Shown here in pieces: positions 1-7,103 of a DNA stretch of 49,125 nucleotides. Under the pieces are notes generated by a model. That model searched no databases. It was not told the DNA's origin and saw nothing but the letters and a program-made list of their open reading frames with translations. The stretch is from an uncultured Eubacteriales bacterium (GTDB taxonomy: Bacteria > Bacillota > Clostridia > Oscillospirales > Acutalibacteraceae), in the NCBI GenBank assembly GCA_900314795.1, contig OMWP01000018.1:1-49125 (forward strand), in the 5' to 3' direction. Positions within the stretch are counted from its first letter, which is position 1. Each line of letters opens with the position of its first letter. The position numbers were made by a program, and so were the translations under genes.

Positions 1-351
1 TTGAAACTATCCGAAACGGCTTGGCATTTAACGCCACATTCAGATAGAATGGTTGCAACCTATGAGATTATCTCGGGAATGATTGATTATGACTACCGTA
101 AGCTATTCTGTGATTTCCGTCACAGCGGGTACAGAATCCTCGGCGACATCATCTGTGACCTCGACGATATGTACCGCGCAAAGGGAATTGCCGATCACAT
201 CAAGCATCAGGATGACGGCAAAGATTTGAACGCTCTGCTTAGCAATACAAATCAAACGGGAGATTATCGTAAAACAGTTGTCAGCAACTGTATAAATTTG
301 ATGACATCTCATATTAAAGGTGCAGAAAAATTTGATTTGAGTCAGTGTTAG
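1..351 (+). CDS. Unrecognised protein, possibly cut by the window edge
   Basis: An open frame of 116 codons begins with TTG at the first base of the window, so the true start may lie outside. I recognise no family and see no membrane segment or signal peptide. The stop is followed after 22 bases by the next gene, with GGGAGG in between, so the two are probably co-transcribed. The downstream genes are transposon-type, so this is probably also mobile-element cargo. Codon use looks coding, but the function is unknown. Confidence 0.5.
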   Translation: MKLSETAWHLTPHSDRMVATYEIISGMIDYDYRKLFCDFRHSGYRILGDIICDLDDMYRAKGIADHIKHQDDGKDLNALLSNTNQTGDYRKTVVSNCINLMTSHIKGAEKFDLSQC

Positions 352-373
352 AGAATTGTAGGGAGGTAAAGCG

Positions 374-1222
374 ATGACAAACGAATGGTTAGAATTCAAA
401 GCGTATACCGAGCAGCCGACTTATACCGCTGTCCGCAAAACTGACACTACCTATCTCGGTCGTTTCACCTTTGATATGATTACCGAGTTTTCCGGTTTCG
501 GTCGTATACTGACGATAATCGCAAGGGGCTATCTATTCCACGATAAAGACGGTTCGGTTTTGAATAATCCGTATGAGCGGATCGAGATAGCTCGAAACGC
601 GTTATGTGCATGGTGCAGTGTTCCGGACAAAAAGAAAAGCTCCGAGCCGCCGGTGGACTTTCATGAGTTGTCCGCCGACTTCCCGGAGCTGGTTGATGAG
701 AACGGTAAAGGTTGGTTTTACCGCCATATAAAAAGTGTTATTCGGTTTGTAAAAGCGAATCCCGATAAGGTCAGCAAATCCGCATACAAAAAGTGTGAGG
801 ATCTCTCTGCGGGCTTTACGTCACAGTGGAAAAAGAGGGTGCGACAGCTACAAGTGCCGATCTTTGCGCTCAATACGAAGGGAGCATGGACACTCCGCTT
901 TGACGACATCATCGCCGACGGATTGGAAGCGGGCGCACTCAGAACGGAGGAATACCCATTGCCTGAAACGGTGATCAGCCAGCTTGAAGCAACAGATACC
1001 AACGGCGTACCGAAAGAGGTTATTGCTGAGCTGATCCGCTACTACCTCGCCAATAAGCCCGATGACACCGATTGGGTCGTCCTGCCTGTGGCCAACTTTG
1101 ACGCCTACTACGGCAACAACAATCTCAGCAAAAAATGGCTGGCGAAGATTCCAAAGTCAATCATGATAAGGGAGAATAGGTATGGTATTAGCAGATATAA
1201 GGTCATTACTCCTCAGGGATAA
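374..1222 (+). CDS. Unrecognised 282-residue protein of a mobile element
   Basis: An ATG start follows a good GGGAGG ribosome site at about 8 bases. The product is soluble-looking and basic, with no motif I can name. It has aromatic-rich stretches near residues 15-60 and ends with a basic segment. It forms a likely pair with the gene before it and lies just upstream of transposon-associated genes, which suggests accessory DNA of a conjugative or mobilizable element. No function is assigned. Confidence 0.6.
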   Translation: MTNEWLEFKAYTEQPTYTAVRKTDTTYLGRFTFDMITEFSGFGRILTIIARGYLFHDKDGSVLNNPYERIEIARNALCAWCSVPDKKKSSEPPVDFHELSADFPELVDENGKGWFYRHIKSVIRFVKANPDKVSKSAYKKCEDLSAGFTSQWKKRVRQLQVPIFALNTKGAWTLRFDDIIADGLEAGALRTEEYPLPETVISQLEATDTNGVPKEVIAELIRYYLANKPDDTDWVVLPVANFDAYYGNNNLSKKWLAKIPKSIMIRENRYGISRYKVITPQG

Positions 1223-1265
1223 TTAGCTTTTGGATCGATCTTATAATTAATAATCAATCCGCACA

Positions 1266-1295
1266 TTCGACGCCGGATTGCCTCCTGTATATAAT
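1266..1295 (+). promoter_or_regulatory. Possible promoter for the transposon-associated genes
   Basis: TATAAT at 1290-1295 is preceded at 18 bases by TTCGAC (1266-1271), a weak -35. It lies about 30 bases upstream of the TTG-initiated ORF at 1325, and an AAGGGGG ribosome site sits in between. The call rests on the -10 box and the position. Confidence 0.4.
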
Positions 1296-1324
1296 AGAAG
1301 CATCAAAGCAAAGGGGGCAAACAT

Positions 1325-1504
1325 TTGAAGAAGTATCATCTTTACCTCACCGCCGATGAGCGTCGAATTATCTTGCACAGTTTGATTGATATGAAAAACG
1401 AACTAATCAAAACCGGGCATTATACCGACGCGCTCGATGAGATCATCATTAAACTCACAAAAGCAAAGATTAAACATGTGCGAGTAAAGGAGGTCTGGCC
1501 ATGA
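1325..1504 (+). CDS. Small transposon-associated protein (59 residues)
   Basis: TTG start after AAGGGGG with 6-8 bases spacing. The product has the pattern YHLYLTADERRIILHSLI, then a basic C-terminus. It resembles short conserved proteins found beside tnpV-type genes in clostridial conjugative elements; I know no defined function. The stop overlaps the next start as ATGA (1501-1504), indicating translational coupling with tnpV. The identification comes from memory of the family plus context. Confidence 0.65.
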   Translation: MKKYHLYLTADERRIILHSLIDMKNELIKTGHYTDALDEIIIKLTKAKIKHVRVKEVWP

Positions 1505-1921
1505 GCACAAAGATAACTTATACCAGACAGGGTGACTACTATTTGCCTGATCTTAAACTACCTGAGCAAGAGCCGCGCGAGATCGGTATCTGGGGGTGTG
1601 GGTGTCTGGTGGACACCTCTGCCGCAGGCAGAAGCACCGACCGAACCGACAGGTGAGAAGCGTCGCAGACGCTATCTCAAAGAACATCACAAAATCCTAT
1701 ACTATAATTTACTCACCCAATACAAGCTGATCGATCACCTCGCTGACATCAACGAAGAAGCACAAAACATGTATGACCGGCTCGTAAAACAGCTTGCAGA
1801 ACAAGAAGGTGTTACCGAGAAGCTCAAAGGAGAAGATCCGTTAGAGTGGGTGGCAAAAATGAACAATATCAACTCACGCGCAAGTGAGATCGTTTTTGCT
1901 GAAATTATCTATACAGTTTAA
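1501..1921 (+). pseudogene. tnpV: TnpV-family transposon protein, frameshifted
   Basis: The first frame (ATG at 1501) gives MSTKITYTRQGDYYLPDLKL and runs to EIGIWG, then hits TGA near 1651. The rest of the family sequence continues in the next frame from about 1600: RRRYLKEHHKILYYNLL, then LADINEEAQNMYDRLVKQL, ending with EIVFAEIIYTV at 1921. Together these match the usual TnpV layout of about 120-135 residues. The break lies at a GT-rich run near 1591-1610, where a repeated GGGTGT unit could reflect a 7-base duplication. TnpV accompanies Tn4451-like clostridial elements; its biochemical role is not established. A sequencing error cannot be excluded. Confidence 0.75.
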
Positions 1922-1926
1922 TCGAA

Positions 1927-1966
1927 GCGGCTGCTGCAATACATTGATTGCAACAGCCGCTTTCCT
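1927..1966 (+). terminator. Terminator after tnpV
   Basis: A 14-bp stem with one mismatch (GCGGCTG...TGCAAT against ATTGCA...CAGCCGC, 1927-1960) and a 6-base loop, followed by TTTCCTT. It lies 5 bases after the tnpV stop. Confidence 0.75.
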
Positions 1967-2085
1967 TATTATATGATAATGATATGCTTTTTCAGTTTTT
2001 CAGCATGCCGTCAAGCCGCGGATCACGATAACTGCAAGGAAGTGATGATACAGTGAAACATTTTATAAATATCTCTCTGCCTGAG

Positions 2086-2150
2086 AAAAACAGCTCCGAG
2101 TTTCTGCATGACAGTTACTGGTGCGGTTCATTACTCGGAGCTGTTTTTTA
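2086..2150. terminator. Symmetrical terminator at the end of hxlR
   Basis: A 16-base arm (2086-2101, AAAAACAGCTCCGAGT) pairs with 2133-2148, enclosing a 31-base loop. A/T tracts on both sides would allow it to stop transcription from either direction. It overlaps the hxlR stop codon on the minus strand. Confidence 0.65.
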
Positions 2151-2483
2151 TTCTTCTTTTTCTCTGAAATTTTTATAACTCGATCCAAAATCTTCCATTG
2201 ACTTGATGATCGGGCGCATACTCTCACCGAGGTCACTCAGGGCGTATTCCACTCTCGGAGGCACTTCGGGATAGACGGTGCGGGTGATGATACCGTCCTC
2301 CTCCATTGAGCGCAGGCTATCGGTAAGCACCTTCTGGCTGATACCGTCGAGCGACTTTCTCAGCTCGTTGAATCGCCACGGTCTGACGAGCAGATTTCGC
2401 AGGATCAACAGCTTCCATTTACTTCCGATCAGACTGACGGTGGTTGCGACGGGACAGTCGGGTAATTCGGCTTTTGTTTTCAT
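2148..2483 (-). CDS. HxlR-family winged-helix transcription regulator
   Basis: A 111-residue protein of normal HxlR length. It shows the family start CPVATTVSLIGSKWKLLILR, then the recognition region RFNELRKSLDGISQKVLTDS, then the wing with RTVYPEVPPRVEYALSDLG. HxlR proteins bind DNA as dimers and many respond to electrophiles or redox stress; a Cys sits near residue 10, as in redox-sensing members. It is transcribed divergently from the ACGX peptide operon across about 160 bases, so it may control that operon. The start is ATG after GGAGG. Confidence 0.9.
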   Translation of the reverse strand: MKTKAELPDCPVATTVSLIGSKWKLLILRNLLVRPWRFNELRKSLDGISQKVLTDSLRSMEEDGIITRTVYPEVPPRVEYALSDLGESMRPIIKSMEDFGSSYKNFREKEE

Positions 2484-2550
2484 GGTGCGCCTCCTATATC
2501 TGAATTTGAATACAGTATAACAGAAAGAATGTGGTTTGTCGATAGGTTAC

Positions 2551-2580
2551 AAAAAGGTGCCTATGTAATTAAAAAGTGCG
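2551..2580. promoter_or_regulatory. Candidate operator: two 20-bp-phased direct repeats
   Basis: AAAAAGGTGC at 2551-2560 and AAAAAGTGCG at 2571-2580 are spaced exactly 20 bases apart, about two helical turns, and end four bases before the -35 of the ACGX promoter. Partial inverted repeats (ATAGG/CCTAT; AAGT/ACTT) overlap them. The position suits a repressor site, and the divergent HxlR gene is the obvious candidate. The link is inference. Confidence 0.4.
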
Positions 2581-2583
2581 TAC

Positions 2584-2612
2584 TTGTTATGCCGGTGATC
2601 GCTCCTTATAAT
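2584..2612 (+). promoter_or_regulatory. Promoter of the ACGX peptide operon
   Basis: TTGTTA (2584-2589), 17-base spacer, TATAAT (2607-2612). The peptide start codon follows about 30 bases downstream, with AAAGGAG before it. Confidence 0.65.
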
Positions 2613-2642
2613 GGAATCAGAAACTATGAAAGGAGAACAGCT

Positions 2643-2807
2643 ATGGCATTATCGAATATTGCTTCTTGGACAAAGGGCGGCACAGCTTCTGCTTGCGGTA
2701 CCTCCGACAAGGCTTCTGCCTGCGGCACTTCCGACAAAGCATCTGCTTGCGGCACATCGGATAAAATGTCCGCTTGCGGTTCAGCCTGCGGCGCAGGTGA
2801 CAAGTGA
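2643..2807 (+). CDS. ACGX-repeat peptide, precursor of a radical-SAM-modified RiPP
   Basis: A 54-residue peptide; the ATG at 2643 is chosen because AAAGGAG stands 8 bases upstream. A short leader (MALSNIASWTKGG) precedes a repeat region: three copies of ASACGTSDK, then SACGSACGAGDK. This gives five ACG(T/S/A) units, Cys18, 27, 36, 45 and 49, and four CxxxD spacings (C18-D22, C27-D31, C36-D40, C49-D53). I recognise the repeat as that of the family called ACGX-repeat peptides, which occur beside a dedicated radical-SAM/SPASM protein, as here. The mature product is unknown to me. CxxxD is also the spacing used for Cys-to-Asp thioether links in the ranthipeptide freyrasin, so a thioether product is a reasonable inference. 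Confidence 0.85.
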   Translation: MALSNIASWTKGGTASACGTSDKASACGTSDKASACGTSDKMSACGSACGAGDK

Positions 2808-2820
2808 TCTTGTCCGTAAT

Positions 2821-2845
2821 GCCCTTCGATAATGATTCGGAGGGC
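2821..2845 (+). terminator. Hairpin between peptide and maturase, possible attenuator
   Basis: GCCCTTCGA pairs with TCGGAGGGC around a 7-base loop. No good U-tract follows, so it may trim or partly terminate the transcript, favouring the peptide over its maturase. That is a common arrangement in RiPP operons, but is not shown here. Confidence 0.45.
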
Positions 2846-2891
2846 GATTATGTAATCATCAGCAAATGCTGTTTATATATGCGAGGTAATC

Positions 2892-3947
2892 ATGATGAAA
2901 CCGTATTTTTCTTTTCAATGGCATATCACGGATGAATGTGACCAGCGGTGCAAGCACTGCTACATCTTCTCGGACGGCAAACACAACTGCCTGAAATCCA
3001 TGACATGGGAGCAGATGCAGGACACCTTCTACAACTGCCTTGATTTTTGCGAGGTGTTCGGGCGCACGCCGTACTTTTATCTGACGGGCGGCGATCCGAT
3101 TCTGCATTCTGACTTTTGGCGGCTGCTGGAGCTGTTTCACGATCACGACATTCAATTCACGATCCTCGGCAATCCGTTCCTCCTCAACGACCAGGTGTGC
3201 AGGGAATTAAAGTGGTTCGGCTGTGAAAAGTATCAGCTCTCTCTCGACGGCTTGCGTGAAACGCACGATTGGTTCCGTAAGCCCGGCTCCTACGACTGCA
3301 CGCTCGAAAAGGTAAAATGTATCAATAAAGCGGGTATCCGTTCGGTGATCATGACGACGGTTTCCAAAACCAATATGAGCGAGGTCACGGGAATTATCGA
3401 TGCGGTGGTCGAAGCGGGCGCAAATGTTTTTGCCTTCTCCCGTTATGTGCCGAGCGGCGGCGACCTTGACGCGAGTATGACGGCGCAGGAGTACCGCAGC
3501 TTGCTTGCGGCCTGCGACAAGAAGTTCAAGGAGTATGATGCGGAAGGCTGTCAGACCTATTTCAATAAGAAAGACCACCTCTGGACGCTCTATGAATACG
3601 AAACAGGAGAGTTCACCATCCCCGATAACGCCGAAAAGAGTATGATGTACGGCGGATGCAACTGCGGCGCTTGTCACATCACGATACTGCCGACGGGCGA
3701 TATCTACGCTTGCCGCAGAGTGGCGGAAAGCAAGGTCGGGAATGTGTTTGAGGATAGGCTCGCTGATGTGTGGCTGACTTCTATGGAGAGTTATCGGGAG
3801 TTTACCAAGTTCAGCAAGTGTTCAAGATGTAAACTGCTCGCATGGTGCAGAGGGTGTCCTGCCGTCGCAAAAGGCACAAACGGTGATTTCTACGCCGATG
3901 ATCCGCAGTGCTGGGCAAGTGTAGAGAACGGACTGATTGAGGTGTGA
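2892..3947 (+). CDS. Radical-SAM/SPASM peptide maturase, ACGX system
   Basis: 351 residues. The radical-SAM cluster motif CDQRCKHC (Cys16, 20, 23) lies near the N-terminus, followed by the glycine motif FYLTGGDPIL near residues 62-71. The C-terminal SPASM region has CNCGAC, ILPTGDIYAC, KCSRCKLLAWCRGC and a last Cys in DPQCW, enough for auxiliary iron-sulfur clusters. Such enzymes reductively cleave SAM and commonly build thioether or other crosslinks in ribosomal peptides. Its partner is the five-repeat peptide 84 bases upstream. Two consecutive ATG codons are possible starts after GAGG. A downstream oxidoreductase begins one base after the stop, so coupling is tight. Confidence 0.9.
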   Translation: MMKPYFSFQWHITDECDQRCKHCYIFSDGKHNCLKSMTWEQMQDTFYNCLDFCEVFGRTPYFYLTGGDPILHSDFWRLLELFHDHDIQFTILGNPFLLNDQVCRELKWFGCEKYQLSLDGLRETHDWFRKPGSYDCTLEKVKCINKAGIRSVIMTTVSKTNMSEVTGIIDAVVEAGANVFAFSRYVPSGGDLDASMTAQEYRSLLAACDKKFKEYDAEGCQTYFNKKDHLWTLYEYETGEFTIPDNAEKSMMYGGCNCGACHITILPTGDIYACRRVAESKVGNVFEDRLADVWLTSMESYREFTKFSKCSRCKLLAWCRGCPAVAKGTNGDFYADDPQCWASVENGLIEV

Positions 3948-3948
3948 G

Positions 3949-4941
3949 ATGATGAAAGCAGTTGTATTGACGAAGCCGACAAAGGCGGAAGATATTGTTT
4001 TATCAGAAGTGGAAGTGCCGAAGGTCAAATCCGGCTGGGTGCTCGTGAAGATCAAGGCATTCGGACTGAATCACTCGGAACAGATTTTAAGAGAATTTGA
4101 AATAGAAAATGACTATATCAAAAAGCCGATCATCCCCGGTATCGAGTGCGTCGGAGAGATCGCCGACCCGTCCGACAGCGGATTTAATATCGGACAAAAG
4201 GTCGTCGCCCTGATGGGCGGCATGGGGCGGTCGTTCAACGGCAGTTACGCTGAGTACGCCTTATTGCCGACACACCATGTTTTTCCTGTGGAGAGCAAGC
4301 TGTCGTGGGCTGAGATGGGAGCGATCCCCGAAACCTATTTCACCGCTTGGGGGTCGCTGTTTCAATGCCTTCGGCCGAAGCCCGATAACAAACTCCTGAT
4401 AAGAGGCGCGACCTGCGCTCTCGGCTATGTGGCGATCCAACTCGCCAAAGCACTCGGCTGTACCGTTATTGGTACAACGCATAAAGAGGATAAACTGCCG
4501 CTTTTAAAAGAAGCAGGCTGTGACGAGTGTATTCTTGATAACGGCACGATAAAGGGCAAGATCAGCGGCATTACTAAAGCACTGGAGCTTGTCGGGATCA
4601 AAACCCTCAGAGATACGATGTTTGCGCTCGAAGAGGGCGCGGTCGTCTGCAACACAGGCGTTCTCGGCAAGGTGTATGAGTGGAACGGCTTTGACCCGAT
4701 CAAGGACATCCCCAACGGAGTGTACCTGACAGGCTTTTTCAGCAACTATCCGACGCAGAAGATGATAAAGGATATTTTTTGCTTTATGGACGTGTATCAT
4801 CTGAAACCGCTGATAGGCGCGACGTTTGATTTCGACCATATCCGGGAAGCGTGTATTGCTCTTGACAGAGGAAAGGTGAATGGTAAAATCGTAGTCGAAG
4901 TTCGAGAATGTGATACTGTGTCGCAGACTCTGACTGAATAG
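3949..4941 (+). CDS. Medium-chain NAD(P)H oxidoreductase, quinone-reductase-like, zinc-free
   Basis: About 330 residues. The ATG at 3949 (or 3952) is preferred to upstream TTG because GAGG (3938-3941) is correctly placed; the gene begins one base after the maturase stop. The N-terminal GroES-like fold has PGIECVGEI, and the Rossmann part has GATCALGYVAIQLAKALG for dinucleotide binding. The catalytic zinc site of alcohol dehydrogenases is missing (GLNHSE where CGTD would be expected), as in quinone oxidoreductases. Its tight coupling to the RiPP maturase suggests a role in tailoring, or in coping with the product, but it could be an unrelated stress reductase. Confidence 0.8.
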   Translation: MMKAVVLTKPTKAEDIVLSEVEVPKVKSGWVLVKIKAFGLNHSEQILREFEIENDYIKKPIIPGIECVGEIADPSDSGFNIGQKVVALMGGMGRSFNGSYAEYALLPTHHVFPVESKLSWAEMGAIPETYFTAWGSLFQCLRPKPDNKLLIRGATCALGYVAIQLAKALGCTVIGTTHKEDKLPLLKEAGCDECILDNGTIKGKISGITKALELVGIKTLRDTMFALEEGAVVCNTGVLGKVYEWNGFDPIKDIPNGVYLTGFFSNYPTQKMIKDIFCFMDVYHLKPLIGATFDFDHIREACIALDRGKVNGKIVVEVRECDTVSQTLTE

Positions 4942-4944
4942 AAG

Positions 4945-5046
4945 ATCCGATCCCTTTTTCATTAGTTCGTTATTCAACTCATAATCACGGTAAACATCAA
5001 CACGTTTGATGATCGAATTGACGAACAACTATTTTGCCTCTGCCAC
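4945..5046 (-). pseudogene. C-terminal remnant of a large serine recombinase
   Basis: Read on the minus strand, the frame gives EAK, a TAG stop (5029-5031), then LFVNSIIKRVDVYRDYELN. This aligns residue for residue with EAKKMIINSMIKRIDVYRNY near the C-terminus of the intact recombinase at 46090-47706. Only about 30 residues survive, with a nonsense codon inside. It marks the worn end of an earlier integrated element that probably included the DNA to its left. Confidence 0.8.
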
Positions 5047-5055
5047 GAGGCGCTG

Positions 5056-5234
5056 AACCGTTTACAGTCTGTTCAGCACATTCCGAAAGAAATGATAAAG
5101 GTTTCGGAGATTGCTCTGTCAAGCGGTTTTCTGATCTATCATACTTTTCCTTTTCGCGCGCATTCTTTGAGAAGTTCGGTCTCACTCCGTCCGACTGTTG
5201 CAAGAATCACTCTCCCCGGTACGAAAAGCATTGA
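5056..5234 (+). pseudogene. Remnant of an AraC-family regulator (C-terminal DNA-binding part)
   Basis: One frame from 5056 reads HIPKEMIKVSEIALSSGF; the next frame continues SDLSYFSFSRAFFEKFGLTP and ends KNHSPRYEKH with TGA at 5234. Together this is the second helix-turn-helix of AraC/XylS proteins, including the family pattern A..SGFSDLSYFSRAF..FG.TP. A frameshift at about 5116 and loss of the rest make it non-functional. It abuts the recombinase remnant, so insertion of that element may have cut it. AraC regulators often sit beside aldo/keto reductase genes, and one follows here. Confidence 0.75.
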
Positions 5235-5317
5235 CAAAGATGACGCTGTAGGATAGAATGAATTGCATAAACATACACGCAACGAATTATTTACGAACAA
5301 CGGAAAGGCTGAGCAAT

Positions 5318-6247
5318 ATGAAACAGATCGATATCGTCAACGGACCTCAAGGCGCTTCTCAGATCATCCTCGGATGTATGCGGATGCCGGCGCTGAATAC
5401 AGATGACGCGGCGAACCTCATACGCACAGCCTATGAGCTGGGGATCAACTTCTTTGATCACGCCACCTGCTACGGCAGGGACGGCGAGGCGGAAACGCGC
5501 TTCGGAGACGCGTTTCCCAAAACAGGAATCCGCCGTGAGGACGTCTATATCCAGAGCAAGTGCGGCATCCTTTCCGAAAAGGGTGAGTTCAACTGGTCAA
5601 AGGAAACCATTCTTGAAAGCGTCAACGACAGCCTGCGCAGGTTGAAACTCGATTATCTTGACGCGCTGCTGCTGCACCGTCCCGACCTCTTGTATGAGCC
5701 GGAACAGATCGCTGAGGCGTTCGATGAATTGGAGAAGAGCGGCAAGGTGCGCTTTTTCGGTGTGAGCAACGTTCCGACGATGATGCTCGAGGTGTTGAGA
5801 AAATATATCCGTCAGCCGCTTGTGTTCAACCAGCTTCAATTCTCGCTGGATCAAAGTCAGCTCATCGATCAGACGCTTTATGTCAACAATCTTACGTCAG
5901 AGCGCTCGATCGACCGTGACAACGGCACGCTCGATTACTGCCGTCTGCACGACATCACCGTTCAGGCGTGGTCTCCGCTGCAGAAGGGCTTGTTCCAAGG
6001 ATGTTTTGTCGATGATCCCGAGCTGCCCGAGCTGAACCGTGTTCTCAGTGAACTCGGCGAGCAGTACGGCGTATCCAAGACCGCGATCGCGATCGCTTGG
6101 ATCCTGCGCCATCCCGCCAAGATCCAGACGATCGTCGGAACGATGAATACGCATCATCTGAGGGATATCTGCGAGGCGACAAAGGTCGACCTCACCCACA
6201 ACGAATGGTATCGGCTGTATCTTGCTTCGGGCAAGTATCTGCCGTGA
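5318..6247 (+). CDS. Aldo/keto reductase, YdhF-like
   Basis: 309 residues from the ATG at 5318, chosen because AAAGG precedes it and the product then starts like family members; an ATG at 5258 is possible but adds 20 unlikely residues. The catalytic tetrad is visible: Asp and Tyr in FFDHATCYG, Lys in QSKCGI, His in LLLHRPD. GVSNV, NQLQFS and AWSPLQKGL follow, then the C-terminal cofactor region with IVGTMN. These enzymes reduce carbonyls with NAD(P)H in the cytosol; the substrate cannot be read. Superoxide reductase follows after 37 bases, suggesting a small stress-response unit. Confidence 0.9.
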   Translation: MKQIDIVNGPQGASQIILGCMRMPALNTDDAANLIRTAYELGINFFDHATCYGRDGEAETRFGDAFPKTGIRREDVYIQSKCGILSEKGEFNWSKETILESVNDSLRRLKLDYLDALLLHRPDLLYEPEQIAEAFDELEKSGKVRFFGVSNVPTMMLEVLRKYIRQPLVFNQLQFSLDQSQLIDQTLYVNNLTSERSIDRDNGTLDYCRLHDITVQAWSPLQKGLFQGCFVDDPELPELNRVLSELGEQYGVSKTAIAIAWILRHPAKIQTIVGTMNTHHLRDICEATKVDLTHNEWYRLYLASGKYLP

Positions 6248-6284
6248 GGTATAACTTAATCTACATTATTTCAGGAGGTTATTG

Positions 6285-6659
6285 ATGGAATTGAAATTTT
6301 ACAAATGTAAACACTGCGGCAACATCATTGCTGTTGTCAAAGCGAGCGGAGCGCCGATCTCCTGCTGCGGCGAAAAGATGACGGAGATCGTTCCGGGCAC
6401 TGCTGACGCCGCCGTCGAAAAGCATGTGCCGGTCGTCGAGATCAAAGACGGAAAGGTGATCGTTACGGTCGGTGAGGTCGCTCACCCGATGGCTCCGGAG
6501 CATTATATCGAGTGGATCGCGATCAGCACCGATCAGGGCAATCAGCGCAAGATACTGGAGCCCGGCGACAAGCCGATGGCTTGCTTCGCGCTGTGCGACG
6601 GCGAAAAATTTGAGGCGGCATACGCCTACTGCAATCTCCACGGACTGTGGAAAAAGTGA
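6285..6659 (+). CDS. dfx: Desulfoferrodoxin, two-iron superoxide reductase
   Basis: 124 residues. The ATG at 6285 follows AGGAGG at 7 bases. The N-terminal desulforedoxin domain has CKHC (Cys8, Cys11) and SCC (Cys27, Cys28) for Fe(SCys)4. The catalytic domain carries the expected ligands for the His4Cys centre: His in EKHVP, AHPM and EHYIEW, then Cys and His in CNLHG. It reduces superoxide to peroxide without making oxygen, typical of anaerobes. It probably shares a transcript with the aldo/keto reductase. Confidence 0.95.
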   Translation: MELKFYKCKHCGNIIAVVKASGAPISCCGEKMTEIVPGTADAAVEKHVPVVEIKDGKVIVTVGEVAHPMAPEHYIEWIAISTDQGNQRKILEPGDKPMACFALCDGEKFEAAYAYCNLHGLWKK

Positions 6660-6747
6660 TCGGATCTGTTGCCGATATCTGAATGATGCCGCCGATCATA
6701 ACAACGAAAATATATACGTTGTTCGGGTGATTATGCAAAAAAAACTA

Positions 6748-6776
6748 TTGACAATGGTTTTTTGTTATGCTATAGT
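6748..6776 (+). promoter_or_regulatory. Promoter of the trp operon
   Basis: TTGACA (6748-6753), exactly 17 bases, TATAGT (6771-6776). The T-box leader begins a few bases downstream. Confidence 0.85.
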
Positions 6777-6782
6777 ATGAAA

Positions 6783-7080
6783 TAATTTAACACATCAAAC
6801 CGTTGAAGCGGAGATAACGGCGATGATGCCTGTACAGAGAACCCGCATTGCTGAGAGTCGGGTCAGAAACAAGTCGTCAAATGGACCGCTGAGGGCGCAG
6901 TCAAATGTGACTTTTGTCACAGAGTATGCTGCGACGTTGCAGGCAGACGTCATTTGCCGGGGATATGCTGGTATCCCGCTAAGCGCACAGGTCATGCTGT
7001 GAAATCAAGGTGGCACCGCGGATAAGCTGTTATTCGTCCTTGGCAGAAGTTAATTCTGCCGAGGACGTTTTTGTTTTTAA
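6783..7080 (+). promoter_or_regulatory. Tryptophan T-box leader with terminator
   Basis: The T-box consensus AAGGTGGCACCGCGG lies at 7007-7021. Upstream, AGCGG (6807-6811) pairs with CCGCT (6886-6890) to close the specifier loop, and immediately before the 3' arm stands UGG (6882-6884) followed by A, the Trp codon in the usual specifier position. The TGGC that contacts the tRNA end has C as its variable base, matching a G discriminator as in tRNA-Trp. The terminator stem CGTCCTTGGCAGA/TCTGCCGAGGACG (7035-7067) ends in a T-rich run. Uncharged tRNA-Trp should stabilise the antiterminator and switch on trp. Confidence 0.95.
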
Positions 7081-7103
7081 ATTTTGTAAACGGAGGGTCA
7101 AAT

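Noticed and set aside
2053-2178. A 41-codon GTG frame with an AAGGAAGTGA ribosome-like site
   Set aside because: It runs straight through the symmetrical terminator and into the hxlR 3' end, and its last third is terminator sequence. I recognise no family.
2697-2790. Short tandem repeats that could be a non-coding repeat or CRISPR-like array
   Set aside because: The 27-base units are in frame and encode ASACGTSDK repeats of the ACGX peptide. No CRISPR array was seen anywhere in the window.
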